From assembly GCA_963989245.1 (NCBI GenBank), contig OZ022348.1, positions 35,620,931 to 35,684,930 of the forward strand: a DNA stretch of 64,000 bases. The letters run 5' to 3'. The notes under the pieces were generated by a model. That model saw nothing but the letters and a program-made list of their open reading frames with translations. It did not search any database and had not been told where the DNA came from. The stretch comes from Nansenia antarctica. Lineage: Eukaryota; Chordata; Actinopteri; Argentiniformes; Microstomatidae. Of this stretch, positions 1-10,771 are shown one piece after another (the stretch's first letter is position 1; the number at the start of each line of letters is the position of its first letter). The position numbers were made by a program, and so were the translations under genes.

Positions 1-271
1 TTCAACAACAAGTCAAAATGTGCTCGAGAAAGGCAGAAAACAACACTTTGATAGTTTGATATAACTTGAGAACGAATGCAAAAAACAGTCCACTCTAAGA
101 ACAGGCCGCTTGGACACTTTCAGAACAGCTCTGTTAATGACTGAAAACAGCTCTCGAAGAGATTGTCAAAAGAGACTCCGAAAACGAAACGTTGATCACT
201 TTTGAGCAAAAGGCTGCACACACGCAATTCAAGTTGCTCTGATTGTCATTTAGAGTTACATTATAGGAGCA

Positions 272-532
272 TTCAGCAACAAGTCAAAATGTGCTCCAGA
301 AAAGCAGAAAACAACACTGATAGAACTTGAGAACGAATGCAAAAAACAGTCCACTCTCAGAACAGGCCGCTTGGACACTTTCAGAACAGCTCTGTTAATG
401 ACTGAAAACAGCTCTCGAAGAGATTGTCAAAAGAGACTCTGAAAACGAAACGTTGATCACTTTTGAGCAAAAGGCTGCACACACGCAATTCAAGTTGCTC
501 TGATTGTCATTTAGAGTTACATTATAGGAGCA
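272..532. repeat. B-class short monomer, 261 bp (m2)
   Basis: The B class reads TTCAGCAAC and GCTCCAGAAAAGCAG at its start and has CACTGATAGAACTTG in place of the longer spacer, a net loss of 10 bp. This early B type keeps the A6 tract, GATCAC and GTTAC, and is followed by a unit that starts TTCAAC. Confidence 0.93.
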
Positions 533-795
533 TTCAACAACAAGTCAAAATGTGCTCGAGAAAGGCAGAAAACAACACTTTGATATAACTTGAGAACGAA
601 TGCAAAAAACAGTCCACTCTCAGAACAGGCTGCTTGGACACTTTCAGAACAGCTCTGTTAATGAATGAAATCAGCTCTTTAAGAGATTGTCAAAAGAGAC
701 TCTGAAAACGAAACATTGATAACTTTTGAGCAAAAGGCTGCACACACGTAATTCAACATACTCTGATTGTCATTTAGAGTTACATTATAGGAACA
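533..795. repeat. C-class monomer, 263 bp (m3)
   Basis: The C class is the most diverged subfamily. It reads GCTCGAG, has a single copy of the 8-bp TTTGATA unit, and carries a block of linked changes: GGCTGC for GGCCGC, AAATCAG for AAAACAG, CTCTTTAAG for CTCTCGAAG, ACATTGATAAC for ACGTTGATCAC and GTAATTCAACATA for GCAATTCAAGTTG. This copy and the one at 1599 also read AATGAATGAAATC. Confidence 0.92.
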
Positions 796-1337
796 TTCAA
801 CAACAAGTCAAAATGTGCTCCAGAATGGCAGAAAACAACACTTTGATAGTTTGATATAACTTGAGAACGAATGCAAAAAACAGTCCACTCTAAGAACAGG
901 CCGCTTGGACACTTTCAGAACAGCTCTGTTAATGACTGAAAAAAGCTCTCGAAGAGATTGTCAAAAGAGACTCCGAAAACGAAACGTTGATCACTTTTGA
1001 GCAAAAGGCTGCACACACGCAATTCAAGTTGCTCTGATTGTCATTTAGAGTTACATTATAGGAGCATTCAACAACAAGTCAAAATGTGCTCCAGAAAGGC
1101 AGAAAACAACACTTTGATAGTTTGATATAACTTGAGAACGAATGCAAAAAACAGTCCACTCTAAGAACAGGCCGCTTGGACACTTTCAGAACAGCTCTGT
1201 TAATGACTGAAAACAGCTCTCGAAGAGATTGTCAAAAGAGACTCCGAAAACGAAACGTTGATCACTTTTGAGCAAAAGGCTGCACACACGCAATTCAAGT
1301 TGCTCTGATTGTCATTTAGAGTTACATTATAGGAGCA

Positions 1338-1598
1338 TTCAGCAACAAGTCAAAATGTGCTCCAGAAAAGCAGAAAACAACACTGATAGAACTTGAGAAC
1401 GAATGCAAAAAACAGTCCACTCTCAGAACAGGCCGCTTGGACACTTTCAGAACAGCTCTGTTAATGACTGAAAACAGCTCTCGAAGAGATTGTCAAAAGA
1501 GACTCTGAAAACGAAACGTTGATCACTTTTGAGCAAAAGGCTGCACACACGCAATTCAAGTTGCTCTGATTGTCATTTAGAGTTACATTATAGGAGCA
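1338..1598. repeat. B-class short monomer, 261 bp (m6)
   Basis: This appears identical to the B monomer at 272-532, as expected from the 1066-bp tetramer duplication. Confidence 0.92.
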
Positions 1599-1861
1599 TT
1601 CAACAACAAGTCAAAATGTGCTCGAGAAAGGCAGAAAACAACACTTTGATATAACTTGAGAACGAATGCAAAAAACAGTCCACTCTCAGAACAGGCTGCT
1701 TGGACACTTTCAGAACAGCTCTGTTAATGAATGAAATCAGCTCTTTAAGAGATTGTCAAAAGAGACTCTGAAAACGAAACATTGATAACTTTTGAGCAAA
1801 AGGCTGCACACACGTAATTCAACATACTCTGATTGTCATTTAGAGTTACATTATAGGAGCA
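1599..1861. repeat. C-class monomer, 263 bp (m7)
   Basis: It matches the C monomer at 533-795, including AATGAATGAAATC, except that it ends GGAGCA rather than GGAACA. Confidence 0.92.
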
Positions 1862-2132
1862 TTCAACAACAAGTCAAAATGTGCTCCAGAATGGCAGAAA
1901 ACAACACTTTGATAGTTTGATATAACTTGAGAACGAATGCAAAAAACAGTCCACTCTAAGAACAGGCCGCTTGGACACTTTCAGAACAGCTCTGTTAATG
2001 ACTGAAAACAGCTCTCGAAGAGATTGTCAAAAGAGACTCCGAAAACGAAACGTTGATCACTTTTGAGCAAAAGGCTGCACACACGCAATTCAAGTTGCTC
2101 TGATTGTCATTTAGAGTTACATTATAGGAGCA

Positions 2133-2393
2133 TTCAGCAACAAGTCAAAATGTGCTCCAGAAAAGCAGAAAACAACACTGATAGAACTTGAGAACGAATG
2201 CAAAAAACAGTCCACTCTCAGAACAGGCCGCTTGGACACTTTCAGAACAGCTCTGTTAATGACTGAAAACAGCTCTCGATGAGATTGTCAAAAGAGACTC
2301 TGAAAACGAAACGTTGATCACTTTTGAGCAAAAGGCTGCACACACGCAATTCAAGTTGCTCTGATTGTCATTTAGAGTTACATTATAGGAGCA
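2133..2393. repeat. B-class short monomer, 261 bp, CGATGAG variant (m9)
   Basis: It has the B-class left end and 10-bp shorter spacer. It differs by CTCGATGAG, a change seen elsewhere only in the 271-bp monomer at 6974-7244, which links these two loci by descent or exchange. Confidence 0.9.
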
Positions 2394-2656
2394 TTCAACA
2401 ACAAGTCAAAATGTGCTCGAGAAAGGCAGAAAACAACACTTTGATATAACTTGAGAACGAATGCAAAAAACAGTCCACTCTCAGAACAGGCTGCTTGGAC
2501 ACTTTCAGAATAGCTCTGTTAATGACTGAAATCAGCTCTTTAAGAGATTGTCAAAAGAGACTCTGAAAACGAAACATTGATAACTTTTGAGCAAAAGGCT
2601 GCACACACGTAATTCAACATACTCTGATTGTCATTTAGAGTTACATTATAGGAACA
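2394..2656. repeat. C-class monomer, 263 bp (m10)
   Basis: It has the full set of C-class changes, with AATAGCTCTG (which breaks the AACAG/CTGTT dyad) and AATGACTGAAATC. It ends GGAACA, like the C monomer at 533-795. Confidence 0.92.
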
Positions 2657-3198
2657 TTCAACAACAAGTCAAAATGTGCTCCAGAATGGCAGAAAACAAC
2701 ACTTTGATAGTTTGATATAACTTGAGAACGAATGCAAAAAACAGTCCACTCTCAGAACAGGCTGCTTGGACACTTTCAGAATAGCTCTGTTAATGACTGA
2801 AATCAGCTCTTTAAGAGATTGTCAAAAGAGACTCTGAAAACGAAACATTGATAACTTTTGAGCAAAAGGCTGCACACACGTAATTCAACATACTCTGATT
2901 GTCATTTAGAGTTACATTATAGGAGCATTCAACAACAAGTCAAAATGTGCTCCAGAAAGGCAGAAAACAACACTTTGATAGTTTGATATAACTTGAGAAC
3001 GAATGCAAAAAACAGTCCACTCTAAGAACAGGCCGCTTGGACACTTTCAGAACAGCTCTGTTAATGACTGAAAACAGCTCTCGAAGAGATTGTCAAAAGA
3101 GACTCCGAAAACGAAACGTTGATCACTTTTGAGCAAAAGGCTGCACACACGCAATTCAAGTTGCTCTGATTGTCATTTAGAGTTACATTATAGGAGCA

Positions 3199-3483
3199 TT
3201 CAACAACAAGTCAAAATGTGCTCGAGAAAGGCAGAAAACAACACTTTGATATAACTTGAGAACGAATGCAAAAAAAAAGTCCACTCTCAGAACAGGCTGC
3301 TTGGACACTTTCAGAACAGCTCTGTTAATGACTGAAATCAGCTCTTTAATGACTGAAAACAGCTCTCGAAGAGATTGTCAAAAGAGACTCCGAAAACGAA
3401 ACGTTGATCACTTTTGAGCAAAAGGCTGCACACACGCAATTCAAGTTGCTCTGATTGTCATTTAGAGTTACATTATAGGATTA
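3199..3483. repeat. 285-bp chimeric monomer with internal 21-bp duplication (m13)
   Basis: The left part is C class (CTCGAG, one copy of the 8-bp unit, GGCTGC, AAATCAG) and the right part is standard (CTCTCGAAG, CTCCG, GATCAC, GCAATTCAAGTTG). At the join, a 21-bp segment is present twice (3325-3345 and 3346-3366), the first with the C-class AAATCAG and the second with the standard AAAACAG. The A-tract is A9 running straight into GT, 1 bp longer than usual. This is an exchange displaced by one internal repeat. Confidence 0.93.
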
Positions 3484-3754
3484 TTCAACAACAAGTCAAA
3501 ATGTGCTCGTGAAAGGCAGAAAACAACACTTTGATAGTTTGATATAACTTGAGAACGAATGCAAAAAACAGTCCACTCTAAGAACAGGCCGCTTGGACAC
3601 TTTCAGAACAGCTCTGTTAATGACTGAAAACAGCTCTCGAAGAGATTGTCAAAAGAGACTCTGAAAACGAAACGTTGATCACTTTTGAGCAAAAGGCTGC
3701 ACACACGCAATTCAAGTTGCTCTGATTGTCATTTAGAGTTACATTATAGGATTA
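3484..3754. repeat. Representative standard 271-bp monomer (m14)
   Basis: This unit represents the dominant form. Its parts in order are: a start block TTCAACAACAAGTCAAAATG; GCTCGTG (23-29); a tandem pair of an 8-bp unit, TTTGATAG TTTGATAT (about 47-62), which is the site of all major length changes; an A6 tract (80-85); two copies of AACAGCTCT 22 bp apart (124-132 and 146-154), the first inside the dyad AACAG-CT-CTGTT (124-135); a CG-containing A-rich part (172-192); TGATCA (193-198); and an end block TTACATTATAGGATTA. Sites that vary among standard units are 15 (GTCAAAATG/GTCTAAATG), 25 (CTCGTG/CTTGTG), 33 (AAGGCAG/AAGACAG), 97 (CTAAG/CTCAG), 160 (AAGAGATT/AAGAAATT), 179 (CTCCG/CTCTG), 197 (GATCAC/GATTAC), 207 (GAGCAAAAGG/GAGAAAAAGG) and 257 (GTTAC/GTAAC). 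Combinations of these alleles identify individual monomers. Confidence 0.95.
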
Positions 3755-4838
3755 TTCAACAACAAGTCAAAATGTGCTCGTGAAAGGCAGAAAACAACAC
3801 TTTGATAGTTTGATATAACTTGAGAACGAATGCAAAAAACAGTCCACTCTAAGAACAGGCCGCTTGGACACTTTCAGAACAGCTCTGTTAATGACTGAAA
3901 ACAGCTCTCGAAGAGATTGTCAAAAGAGACTCCGAAAACGAAACGTTGATCACTTTTGAGCAAAAGGCTGCACACACGCAATTCAAGTTGCTCTGATTGT
4001 CATTTAGAGTTACATTATAGGATTATTCAACAACAAGTCAAAATGTGCTCGTGAAAGGCAGAAAACAACACTTTGATAGTTTGATATAACTTGAGAACGA
4101 ATGCAAAAAACAGTCTACTCTCAGAACAGGCCGCTTGGACACTTTCAGAACAGCTCTGTTAATGACTGAAAACAGCTCTCGAAGAGATTGTCAAAAGAGA
4201 CTCCGAAAACGAAACGTTGATCACTTTTGAGCAAAAGGCTGCACACACGCAATTCAAGTTGCTCTGATTGTCATTTAGAGTTACATTATAGGATTATTCA
4301 ACAACAAGTCAAAATGTGCTCGTGAAAGGCAGAAAACAACACTTTGATAGTTTGATATAACTTGAGAACGAATGCAAAAAACAGTCCACTCTAAGAACAG
4401 GCCGCTTGGACACTTTCAGAACAGCTCTGTTAATGACTGAAAACAGCTCTCGAAGAGATTGTCAAAAGAGACTCCGAAAACGAAACGTTGATCACTTTTG
4501 AGCAAAAGGCTGCACACACGCAATTCAAGTTGCTCTGATTGTCATTTAGAGTTACATTATAGGATTATTCAACAACAAGTCAAAATGTGCTCGTGAAAGG
4601 CAGAAAACAACACTTTGATAGTTTGATATAACTTGAGAACGAATGCAAAAAACAGTCCACTCTAAGAATAGGCCGCTTGGACACTTTCAGAACAGCTCTG
4701 TTAATGACTGAAAACAGCTCTCGAAGAGATTGTCAAAAGAGACTCCGAAAACGAAACGTTGATCACTTTTGAGCAAAAGGCTGCACACACGCAATTCAAG
4801 TTGCTCTGATTGTCATTAAGAGTTACATTATAGGAGCA

Positions 4839-5098
4839 TCCAGCAACAAGTCAAAATGTGCTCCAGAAAAGCAGAAAACAACACTGATAGAACTTGAGAA
4901 CGTATGCAAAAACAGTCCACTCTCAGAACAGGCCGCTTGGACACTTTCAGAACAGCTCTGTTAATGACTGAAAACAGCTCTCGAAGAGATTGTCAAAAGA
5001 GACTCTGAAAACGAAACGTTGATTACTTTTGAGCAAAAGGCTGCACACACGCAATTCAAGTTGCTCTGATTGTCATTTAGAGTAACATTATAGGATTA
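4839..5098. repeat. B-class short monomer, 260 bp (m19)
   Basis: It starts TCCAGCAAC and has ACGTATGC and an A5 tract. Its right half has CTCTG, GATTAC and GTAAC, the combination shared by all 260-bp B monomers. Confidence 0.92.
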
Positions 5099-5911
5099 TT
5101 CAACAACAAGTCAAAATGTGCTCGTGAAAGGCAGAAAACAACACTTTGATAGTTTGATATAACTTGAGAACGAATGCAAAAAACAGTCCACTCTCAGAAC
5201 AGGCCGCTTGGACACTTTCAGAACAGCTCTGTTAATGACTGAAAACAGCTCTCGAAGAGATTGTCAAAAGAGACTCCGAAAACGAAACGTTGATCACTTT
5301 TGAGCAAAAGGCTGCACACACGCAATTCAAGTTGCTCTGATTGTCATTTAGAGTTACATTATAGGATTATTCAACAACAAGTCTAAATGTGCTCGTGAAA
5401 GGCAGAAAACAACACTTTGATAGTTTGATATAACTTGAGAACGAATGCAAAAAACAGTCCACTCTAAGAACAGGCCGCTTGGACACTTTCAGAACAGCTC
5501 TGTTAATGACTGAAAACAGCTCTCGAAGAGATTGTCAAAAGAGACTCCGAAAACGAAACGTTGATCACTTTTGAGCAAAAGGCTGCACACACGCAATTCA
5601 AGTTGCTCTGATTGTCATTTAGAGTTACATTATAGGATTATTCAACAACAAGTCAAAATGTGCTCGTGAAAGGCAGAAAACAACACTTTGATAGTTTGAT
5701 ATAACTTGAGAACGAATGCAAAAAACAGTCCACTCTCAGAACAGGCCGCTTGGACACTTTCAGAACAGCTCTGTTAATGACTGAAAACAGCTCTCGAAGA
5801 GATTGTCAAAAGAGACTCCGAAAACGAAACGTTGATCACTTTTGAGCAAAAGGCTGCACACACGCAATTCAAGTTGCTCTGATTGTCATTTAGAGTTACA
5901 TTATAGGAGCA

Positions 5912-6171
5912 TTCAGCAACAAGTCAAAATGTGCTCCAGAAAAGCAGAAAACAACACTGATAGAACTTGAGAACGAATGCAAAAACAGTCCACTCTCAGA
6001 ACAGGCCGCTTGGACACTTTCAGAACAGCTCTGTTAATGACTGAAAACAGCTCTCGAAGAGATTGTCAAAAGAGACTCTGAAAACGAAACGTTGATTACT
6101 TTTGAGCAAAAGGCTGCACACACGCAATTCAAGTTGCTCTGATTGTCATTTAGAGTAACATTATAGGATTA
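5912..6171. repeat. B-class short monomer, 260 bp (m23)
   Basis: It has the B-class left end, an A5 tract and the CTCTG-GATTAC-GTAAC right half. The preceding monomer ends GGAGCA, the usual lead-in to a B monomer. Confidence 0.92.
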
Positions 6172-6442
6172 TTCAACAACAAGTCAAAATGTGCTCGTGA
6201 AAGGCAGAAAACAACACTTTGATAGTTTGATATAACTTGAGAACGAATGCAAAAAACAGTCCACTCTAAGAACAGGCCGCTTGGACACTTTCAGAACAGC
6301 TCTGTTAATGACTGAAAACAGCTCTCGAAGAGATTGTCAAAAGAGACTCCGAAAACGAAACGTTGATCACTTTTGAGCAAAAGGCTGCACACACGCAATT
6401 CAAGTTGCTCTGATTGTCATTTAGAGTTACATTATAGGAGCA

Positions 6443-6702
6443 TTCAGCAACAAGTCAAAATGTGCTCCAGAAAAGCAGAAAACAACACTGATAGAACTTG
6501 AGAACGAATGCAAAAACAGTCCACTCTCAGAACAGGCCGCTTGGACACTTTCAGAACAGCTCTGTTAATGACTGAAAACAGCTCTCGAAGAGATTGTCAA
6601 AAGAGACTCTGAAAACGAAACGTTGATTACTTTTGAGCAAAAGGCTGCACACACGCAATTCAAGTTGCTCTGATTGTCATTTAGAGTAACATTATAGGAT
6701 TA
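6443..6702. repeat. B-class short monomer, 260 bp (m25)
   Basis: This is a second B monomer separated from the previous one by a single 271-bp unit, giving a short stretch of 531-bp dimers (5912-6702). Confidence 0.92.
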
Positions 6703-6973
6703 TTCAACAACAAGTCAAAATGTGCTCGTGAAAGGCAGAAAACAACACTTTGATAGTTTGATATAACTTGAGAACGAATGCAAAAAACAGTCCACTCTAA
6801 GAACAGGCCGCTTGGACACTTTCAGAACAGCTCTGTTAATGACTGAAAACAGCTCTCGAAGAGATTGTCAAAAGAGACTCCGAAAACGAAACGTTGATCA
6901 CTTTTGAGCAAAAGGCTGCACACACGCAATTCAAGTTGCTCTGATTGTCATTTAGAGTTACATTATAGGATTA

Positions 6974-7778
6974 TTCAACAACAAGTCAAAATGTGCTCGT
7001 GAAAGGCAGAAAACAACACTTTGATAGTTTGATATAACTTGAGAACGAATGCAAAAAACAGTCCACTCTCAGAACAGGCCGCTTGGACACTTTCAGAACA
7101 GCTCTGTTAATGACTGAAAACAGCTCTCGATGAGATTGTCAAAAGAGACTCTGAAAACGAAACGTTGATCACTTTTGAGCAAAAGGCTGCACACACGCAA
7201 TTCAAGTTGCTCTGATTGTCATTTAGAGTTACATTATAGGAGCATTCAACAACAAGTCAAAATGTGCTCGAGAAAGGCAGAAAACAACACTTTGATATAA
7301 CTTGAGAACGAATGCAAAAAACAGTCCACTCTCAGAACAGGCTGCTTGGACACTTTCAGAATAGCTCTGTTAATGACTGAAATCAGCTCTTTAAGAGATT
7401 GTCAAAAGAGACTCTGAAAACGAAACATTGATAACTTTTGAGCAAAAGGCTGCACACACGTAATTCAACATACTCTGATTGTCATTTAGAGTTACATTAT
7501 AGGAACATTCAACAACAAGTCAAAATGTGCTCCAGAATGGCAGAAAACAACACTTTGATAGTTTGATATAACTTGAGAACGAATGCAAAAAACAGTCCAC
7601 TCTAAGAACAGGCCGCTTGGACACTTTCAGAACAGCTCTGTTAATGACTGAAAAAAGCTCTCGAAGAGATTGTCAAAAGAGACTCCGAAAACGAAACGTT
7701 GATCACTTTTGAGCAAAAGGCTGCACACACGCAATTCAAGTTGCTCTGATTGTCATTTAGAGTTACATTATAGGAGCA
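6974..7778. repeat. Transition segment (m27-m29)
   Basis: Three monomers link the two large duplicated regions. The first (6974-7244) is standard on the left but carries CTCGATGAG and ends GGAGCA, matching the right half of the B monomer at 2133-2393. The second is a C monomer ending GGAACA. The third (7508-7778) is D class with AAAAAAGCTC, matching the unit at 796-1066. The segment therefore looks copied from, or recombined with, the first 2.7 kb. Confidence 0.8.
7245..7507. repeat. C-class monomer, 263 bp (m28)
   Basis: It has all C-class changes with AATAGCTCTG and ends GGAACA. It matches the C monomer at 2394-2656. Confidence 0.92.
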
Positions 7779-8041
7779 TTCAACAACAAATCAAAATGTG
7801 CTCGAGAAAGGCAGAAAACAACACTTTGATATAACTTGAGAACGAATGCAAAAAACAGTCCACTCTCAGAACAGGCTGCTTGGACACTTTCAGAATAGCT
7901 CTGTTAATGACTGAAATCAGCTCTTTAAGAGATTGTCAAAAGAGACTCTGAAAACGAAACATTGATAACTTTTGAGCAAAAGGCTGCACACACGTAATTC
8001 AACATACTCTGATTGTCATTTAGAGTTACATTATAGGAGCA
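7779..8041. repeat. C-class monomer, 263 bp (m30)
   Basis: C-class monomer with AATAGCTCTG. A private change in the start block gives CAACAAATCAAAATG. Confidence 0.92.
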
Positions 8042-8312
8042 TTCAACAACAAGTCAAAATGTGCTCCAGAAAGGCAGAAAACAACACTTTGATAGTTTGA
8101 TATAACTTGAGAACGAATGCAAAAAACAGTCCACTCTAAGAACAGGCCGCTTGGACACTTTCAGAACAGCTCTGTTAATGACTGAAAACAGCTCTCGAAG
8201 AGATTGTCAAAAGAGACTCCGAAAACGAAACGTTGATCACTTTTGAGCAAAAGGCTGCACACACGCAATTCAAGTTGCTCTGATTGTCATTTAGAGTTAC
8301 ATTATAGGAGCA

Positions 8313-8597
8313 TTCAACAACAAGTCAAAATGTGCTCGAGAAAGGCAGAAAACAACACTTTGATATAACTTGAGAACGAATGCAAAAAAAAAGTCCACTC
8401 TCAGAACAGGCTGCTTGGACACTTTCAGAACAGCTCTGTTAATGACTGAAATCAGCTCTTTAATGACTGAAAACAGCTCTCGAAGAGATTGTCAAAAGAG
8501 ACTCCGAAAACGAAACGTTGATCACTTTTGAGCAAAAGGCTGCACACACGCAATTCAAGTTGCTCTGATTGTCATTTAGAGTTACATTATAGGATTA
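8313..8597. repeat. 285-bp chimeric monomer (m32)
   Basis: It has the same structure and join as the unit at 3199-3483, with the 21-bp segment at 8439-8459 and 8460-8480 and the A9 tract. It is a copy of one founding event, not an independent one. Confidence 0.93.
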
Positions 8598-9952
8598 TTC
8601 AACAACAAGTCAAAATGTGCTCGTGAAAGGCAGAAAACAACACTTTGATAGTTTGATATAACTTGAGAACGAATGCAAAAAACAGTCCACTCTAAGAACA
8701 GGCCGCTTGGACACTTTCAGAACAGCTCTGTTAATGACTGAAAACAGCTCTCGAAGAGATTGTCAAAAGAGACTCTGAAAACGAAACGTTGATCACTTTT
8801 GAGCAAAAGGCTGCACACACGCAATTCAAGTTGCTCTGATTGTCATTTAGAGTTACATTATAGGATTATTCAACAACAAGTCAAAATGTGCTCGTGAAAG
8901 GCAGAAAACAACACTTTGATAGTTTGATATAAATTGAGAACGAATGCAAAAAACAGTCCACTCTAAGAACAGGCCGCTTGGACACTTTCAGAACAGCTCT
9001 GTTAATGACTGAAAACAGCTCTCGAAGAGATTGTCAAAAGAGACTCCGAAAACGAAACGTTGATCACTTTTGAGCAAAAGGCTGCACACACGCAATTCAA
9101 GTTGCTCTGATTGTCATTTAGAGTTACATTATAGGATTATTCAACAACAAGTCAAAATGTGCTCGTGAAAGGCAGAAAACAACACTTTGATAGTTTGATA
9201 TAACTTGAGAACGAATGCAAAAAACAGTCTACTCTCAGAACAGGCCGCTTGGACACTTTCAGAACAGCTCTGTTAATGACTGAAAACAGCTCTCGAAGAG
9301 ATTGTCAAAAGAGACTCCGAAAACGAAACGTTGATCACTTTTGAGCAAAAGGCTGCACACACGCAATTCAAGTTGCTCTGATTGTCATTTAGAGTTACAT
9401 TATAGGATTATTCAACAACAAGTCAAAATGTGCTCGTGAAAGGCAGAAAACAACACTTTGATAGTTTGATATAACTTGAGAACGAATGCAAAAAACAGTC
9501 CACTCTAAGAACAGGCCGCTTGGACACTTTCAGAACAGCTCTGTTAATGACTGAAAACAGCTCTCGAAGAGATTGTCAAAAGAGACTCCGAAAACGAAAC
9601 GTTGATCACTTTTGAGCAAAAGGCTGCACACACGCAATTCAAGTTGCTCTGATTGTCATTTAGAGTTACATTATAGGATTATTCAACAACAAGTCAAAAT
9701 GTGCTCGTGAAAGGCAGAAAACAACACTTTGATAGTTTGATATAACTTGAGAACGAATGCAAAAAACAGTCCACTCTAAGAATAGGCCGCTTGGACACTT
9801 TCAGAACAGCTCTGTTAATGACTGAAAACAGCTCTCGAAGAGATTGTCAAAAGAGACTCCGAAAACGAAACGTTGATCACTTTTGAGCAAAAGGCTGCAC
9901 ACACGCAATTCAAGTTGCTCTGATTGTCATTTAGAGTTACATTATAGGAGCA

Positions 9953-10215
9953 TTCAACAACAAGTCAAAATGTGCTCGAGAAAGGCAGAAAACAACACTT
10001 TGATATAACTTGAGAACGAATGCAAAAAACAGTCCACTCTCAGAACAGGCTGCTTGGACACTTTCAGAATAGCTCTGTTAATGACTGAAATCAGCTCTTT
10101 AAGAGATTGTCAAAAGAGACTCTGAAAACGAAACATTGATAACTTTTGAGCAAAAGGCTGCACACACGTAATTCAACATACTCTGATTGTCATTTAGAGT
10201 TACATTATAGGAGCA
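9953..10215. repeat. C-class monomer, 263 bp (m38)
   Basis: This is the last complete unchimeric C monomer in the window. It has AATAGCTCTG and the standard start block. Confidence 0.92.
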
Positions 10216-10486
10216 TTCAACAACAAGTCAAAATGTGCTCCAGAAAGGCAGAAAACAACACTTTGATAGTTTGATATAACTTGAGAACGAATGCAAAAAA
10301 CAGTCCACTCTAAGAACAGGCCGCTTGGACACTTTCAGAACAGCTCTGTTAATGACTGAAAACAGCTCTCGAAGAGATTGTCAAAAGAGACTCCGAAAAC
10401 GAAACGTTGATCACTTTTGAGCAAAAGGCTGCACACACGCAATTCAAGTTGCTCTGATTGTCATTTAGAGTTACATTATAGGAGCA

Positions 10487-10771
10487 TTCAACAACAAGTC
10501 AAAATGTGCTCGAGAAAGGCAGAAAACAACACTTTGATATAACTTGAGAACGAATGCAAAAAAAAAGTCCACTCTCAGAACAGGCTGCTTGGACACTTTC
10601 AGAACAGCTCTGTTAATGACTGAAATCAGCTCTTTAATGACTGAAAACAGCTCTCGAAGAGATTGTCAAAAGAGACTCCGAAAACGAAACGTTGATCACT
10701 TTTGAGCAAAAGGCTGCACACACGCAATTCAAGTTGCTCTGATTGTCATTTAGAGTTACATTATAGGATTA
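10487..10771. repeat. 285-bp chimeric monomer (m40)
   Basis: Third copy of the C/standard chimera, with the 21-bp segment at 10613-10633 and 10634-10654. It is the last trace of C-class sequence as a block; nothing with the full set of C changes occurs to its right. Confidence 0.93.

Larger units (their letters stand above)
1..1066. repeat. Tetramer repeat unit, copy 1 (m1-m4)
   Basis: Four monomers of 271, 261, 263 and 271 bp make one 1066-bp unit: standard-like (CTCGAG), B class, C class, D class (CCAGAATGG). The next 1066 bases repeat the same order. Differences that I see between the copies are few: GCTCGAG versus GCTCCAG in the first monomer, GGAACA versus GGAGCA at the end of the third, and AAAAAAGCTC versus AAAACAGCTC in the fourth. 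This is a local higher-order repeat made from divergent monomer classes. Confidence 0.9.
1067..2132. repeat. Tetramer repeat unit, copy 2 (m5-m8)
   Basis: This is the second copy of the 271-261-263-271 bp order, directly adjoining the first. Its last monomer (1862-2132) has the D-class left end CCAGAATGG but is followed by a B monomer, so it also fills the first slot of a third, shortened cycle. Confidence 0.9.
2133..2927. repeat. Shortened third cycle of the tetramer (m9-m11)
   Basis: B (261 bp), C (263 bp) and a 271-bp chimera follow in the order of the tetramer. The B monomer carries CTCGATGAG instead of CTCGAAGAG. The last unit (2657-2927) has the D-class left end (CCAGAATGG, full-length spacer) joined to a C-class right half (GGCTGC, AAATCAG, ACATTGATAAC, GTAATTCAACATA). 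This is the product expected from exchange between D and C monomers. Confidence 0.85.
2928..6973. repeat. 4046-bp duplicated block, left copy (m12-m26)
   Basis: Fifteen monomers in the length order 271, 285, five of 271, 260, three of 271, 260, 271, 260, 271 recur in the same order at 10216-14261, exactly 7288 bp downstream. Rare private changes are shared by both copies: GTCTACTCTCAG, AAGAATAGGCC, CATTAAGAGTTAC, the start TCCAGCAAC, ACGTATGC, and a GTCTAAATG monomer. I see only a few differences, for example CTCCG here against CTCTG there in the GTCTAAATG monomer (5370-5640), and GTTTGATAT against GTTTTATAT in the next one. Confidence 0.9.
7779..9952. repeat. 2174-bp tandem duplication, copy 1 (m30-m37)
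   Basis: The order is C (263 bp), a CCAGAAAGG monomer (271 bp), the 285-bp chimera and five 271-bp units; the next 2174 bases repeat it. The last 1911 bp also match 2928-4838, so this motif occurs three times in the window. Private changes of this copy are CAAATCAAAATG at its start and GATATAAATTG at about 8930. Confidence 0.9.

Noticed and set aside
3528..3550. TATA-like promoter (GATATAACTTG, CATTATAGG)
   Set aside because: Short A+T-rich words are expected at this composition. There is no initiator, coding region or other promoter part, and the length-variable spot lies inside the first word.
3644..3680. CENP-B box-like sequence on the minus strand (TTTCGTTTTCGGAG, or CTTCGAGAG)
   Set aside because: Only the TTCG core matches. 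The required A and the CGGG block are missing, and the CTCTG variant destroys the partial match further.
3563..3700. Phased A-tracts causing intrinsic curvature
   Set aside because: There are many A4-A6 runs, but their spacing (for example 24, 13, 6 and about 21 bp) is only loosely in phase with the helix; I cannot claim bending without a calculation.
3484..3754. Pol III internal promoter, tRNA or SINE origin
   Set aside because: I found no convincing A box and B box pair on either strand and no poly-A or poly-T tail structure. A database search with the monomer would be needed to revisit this.
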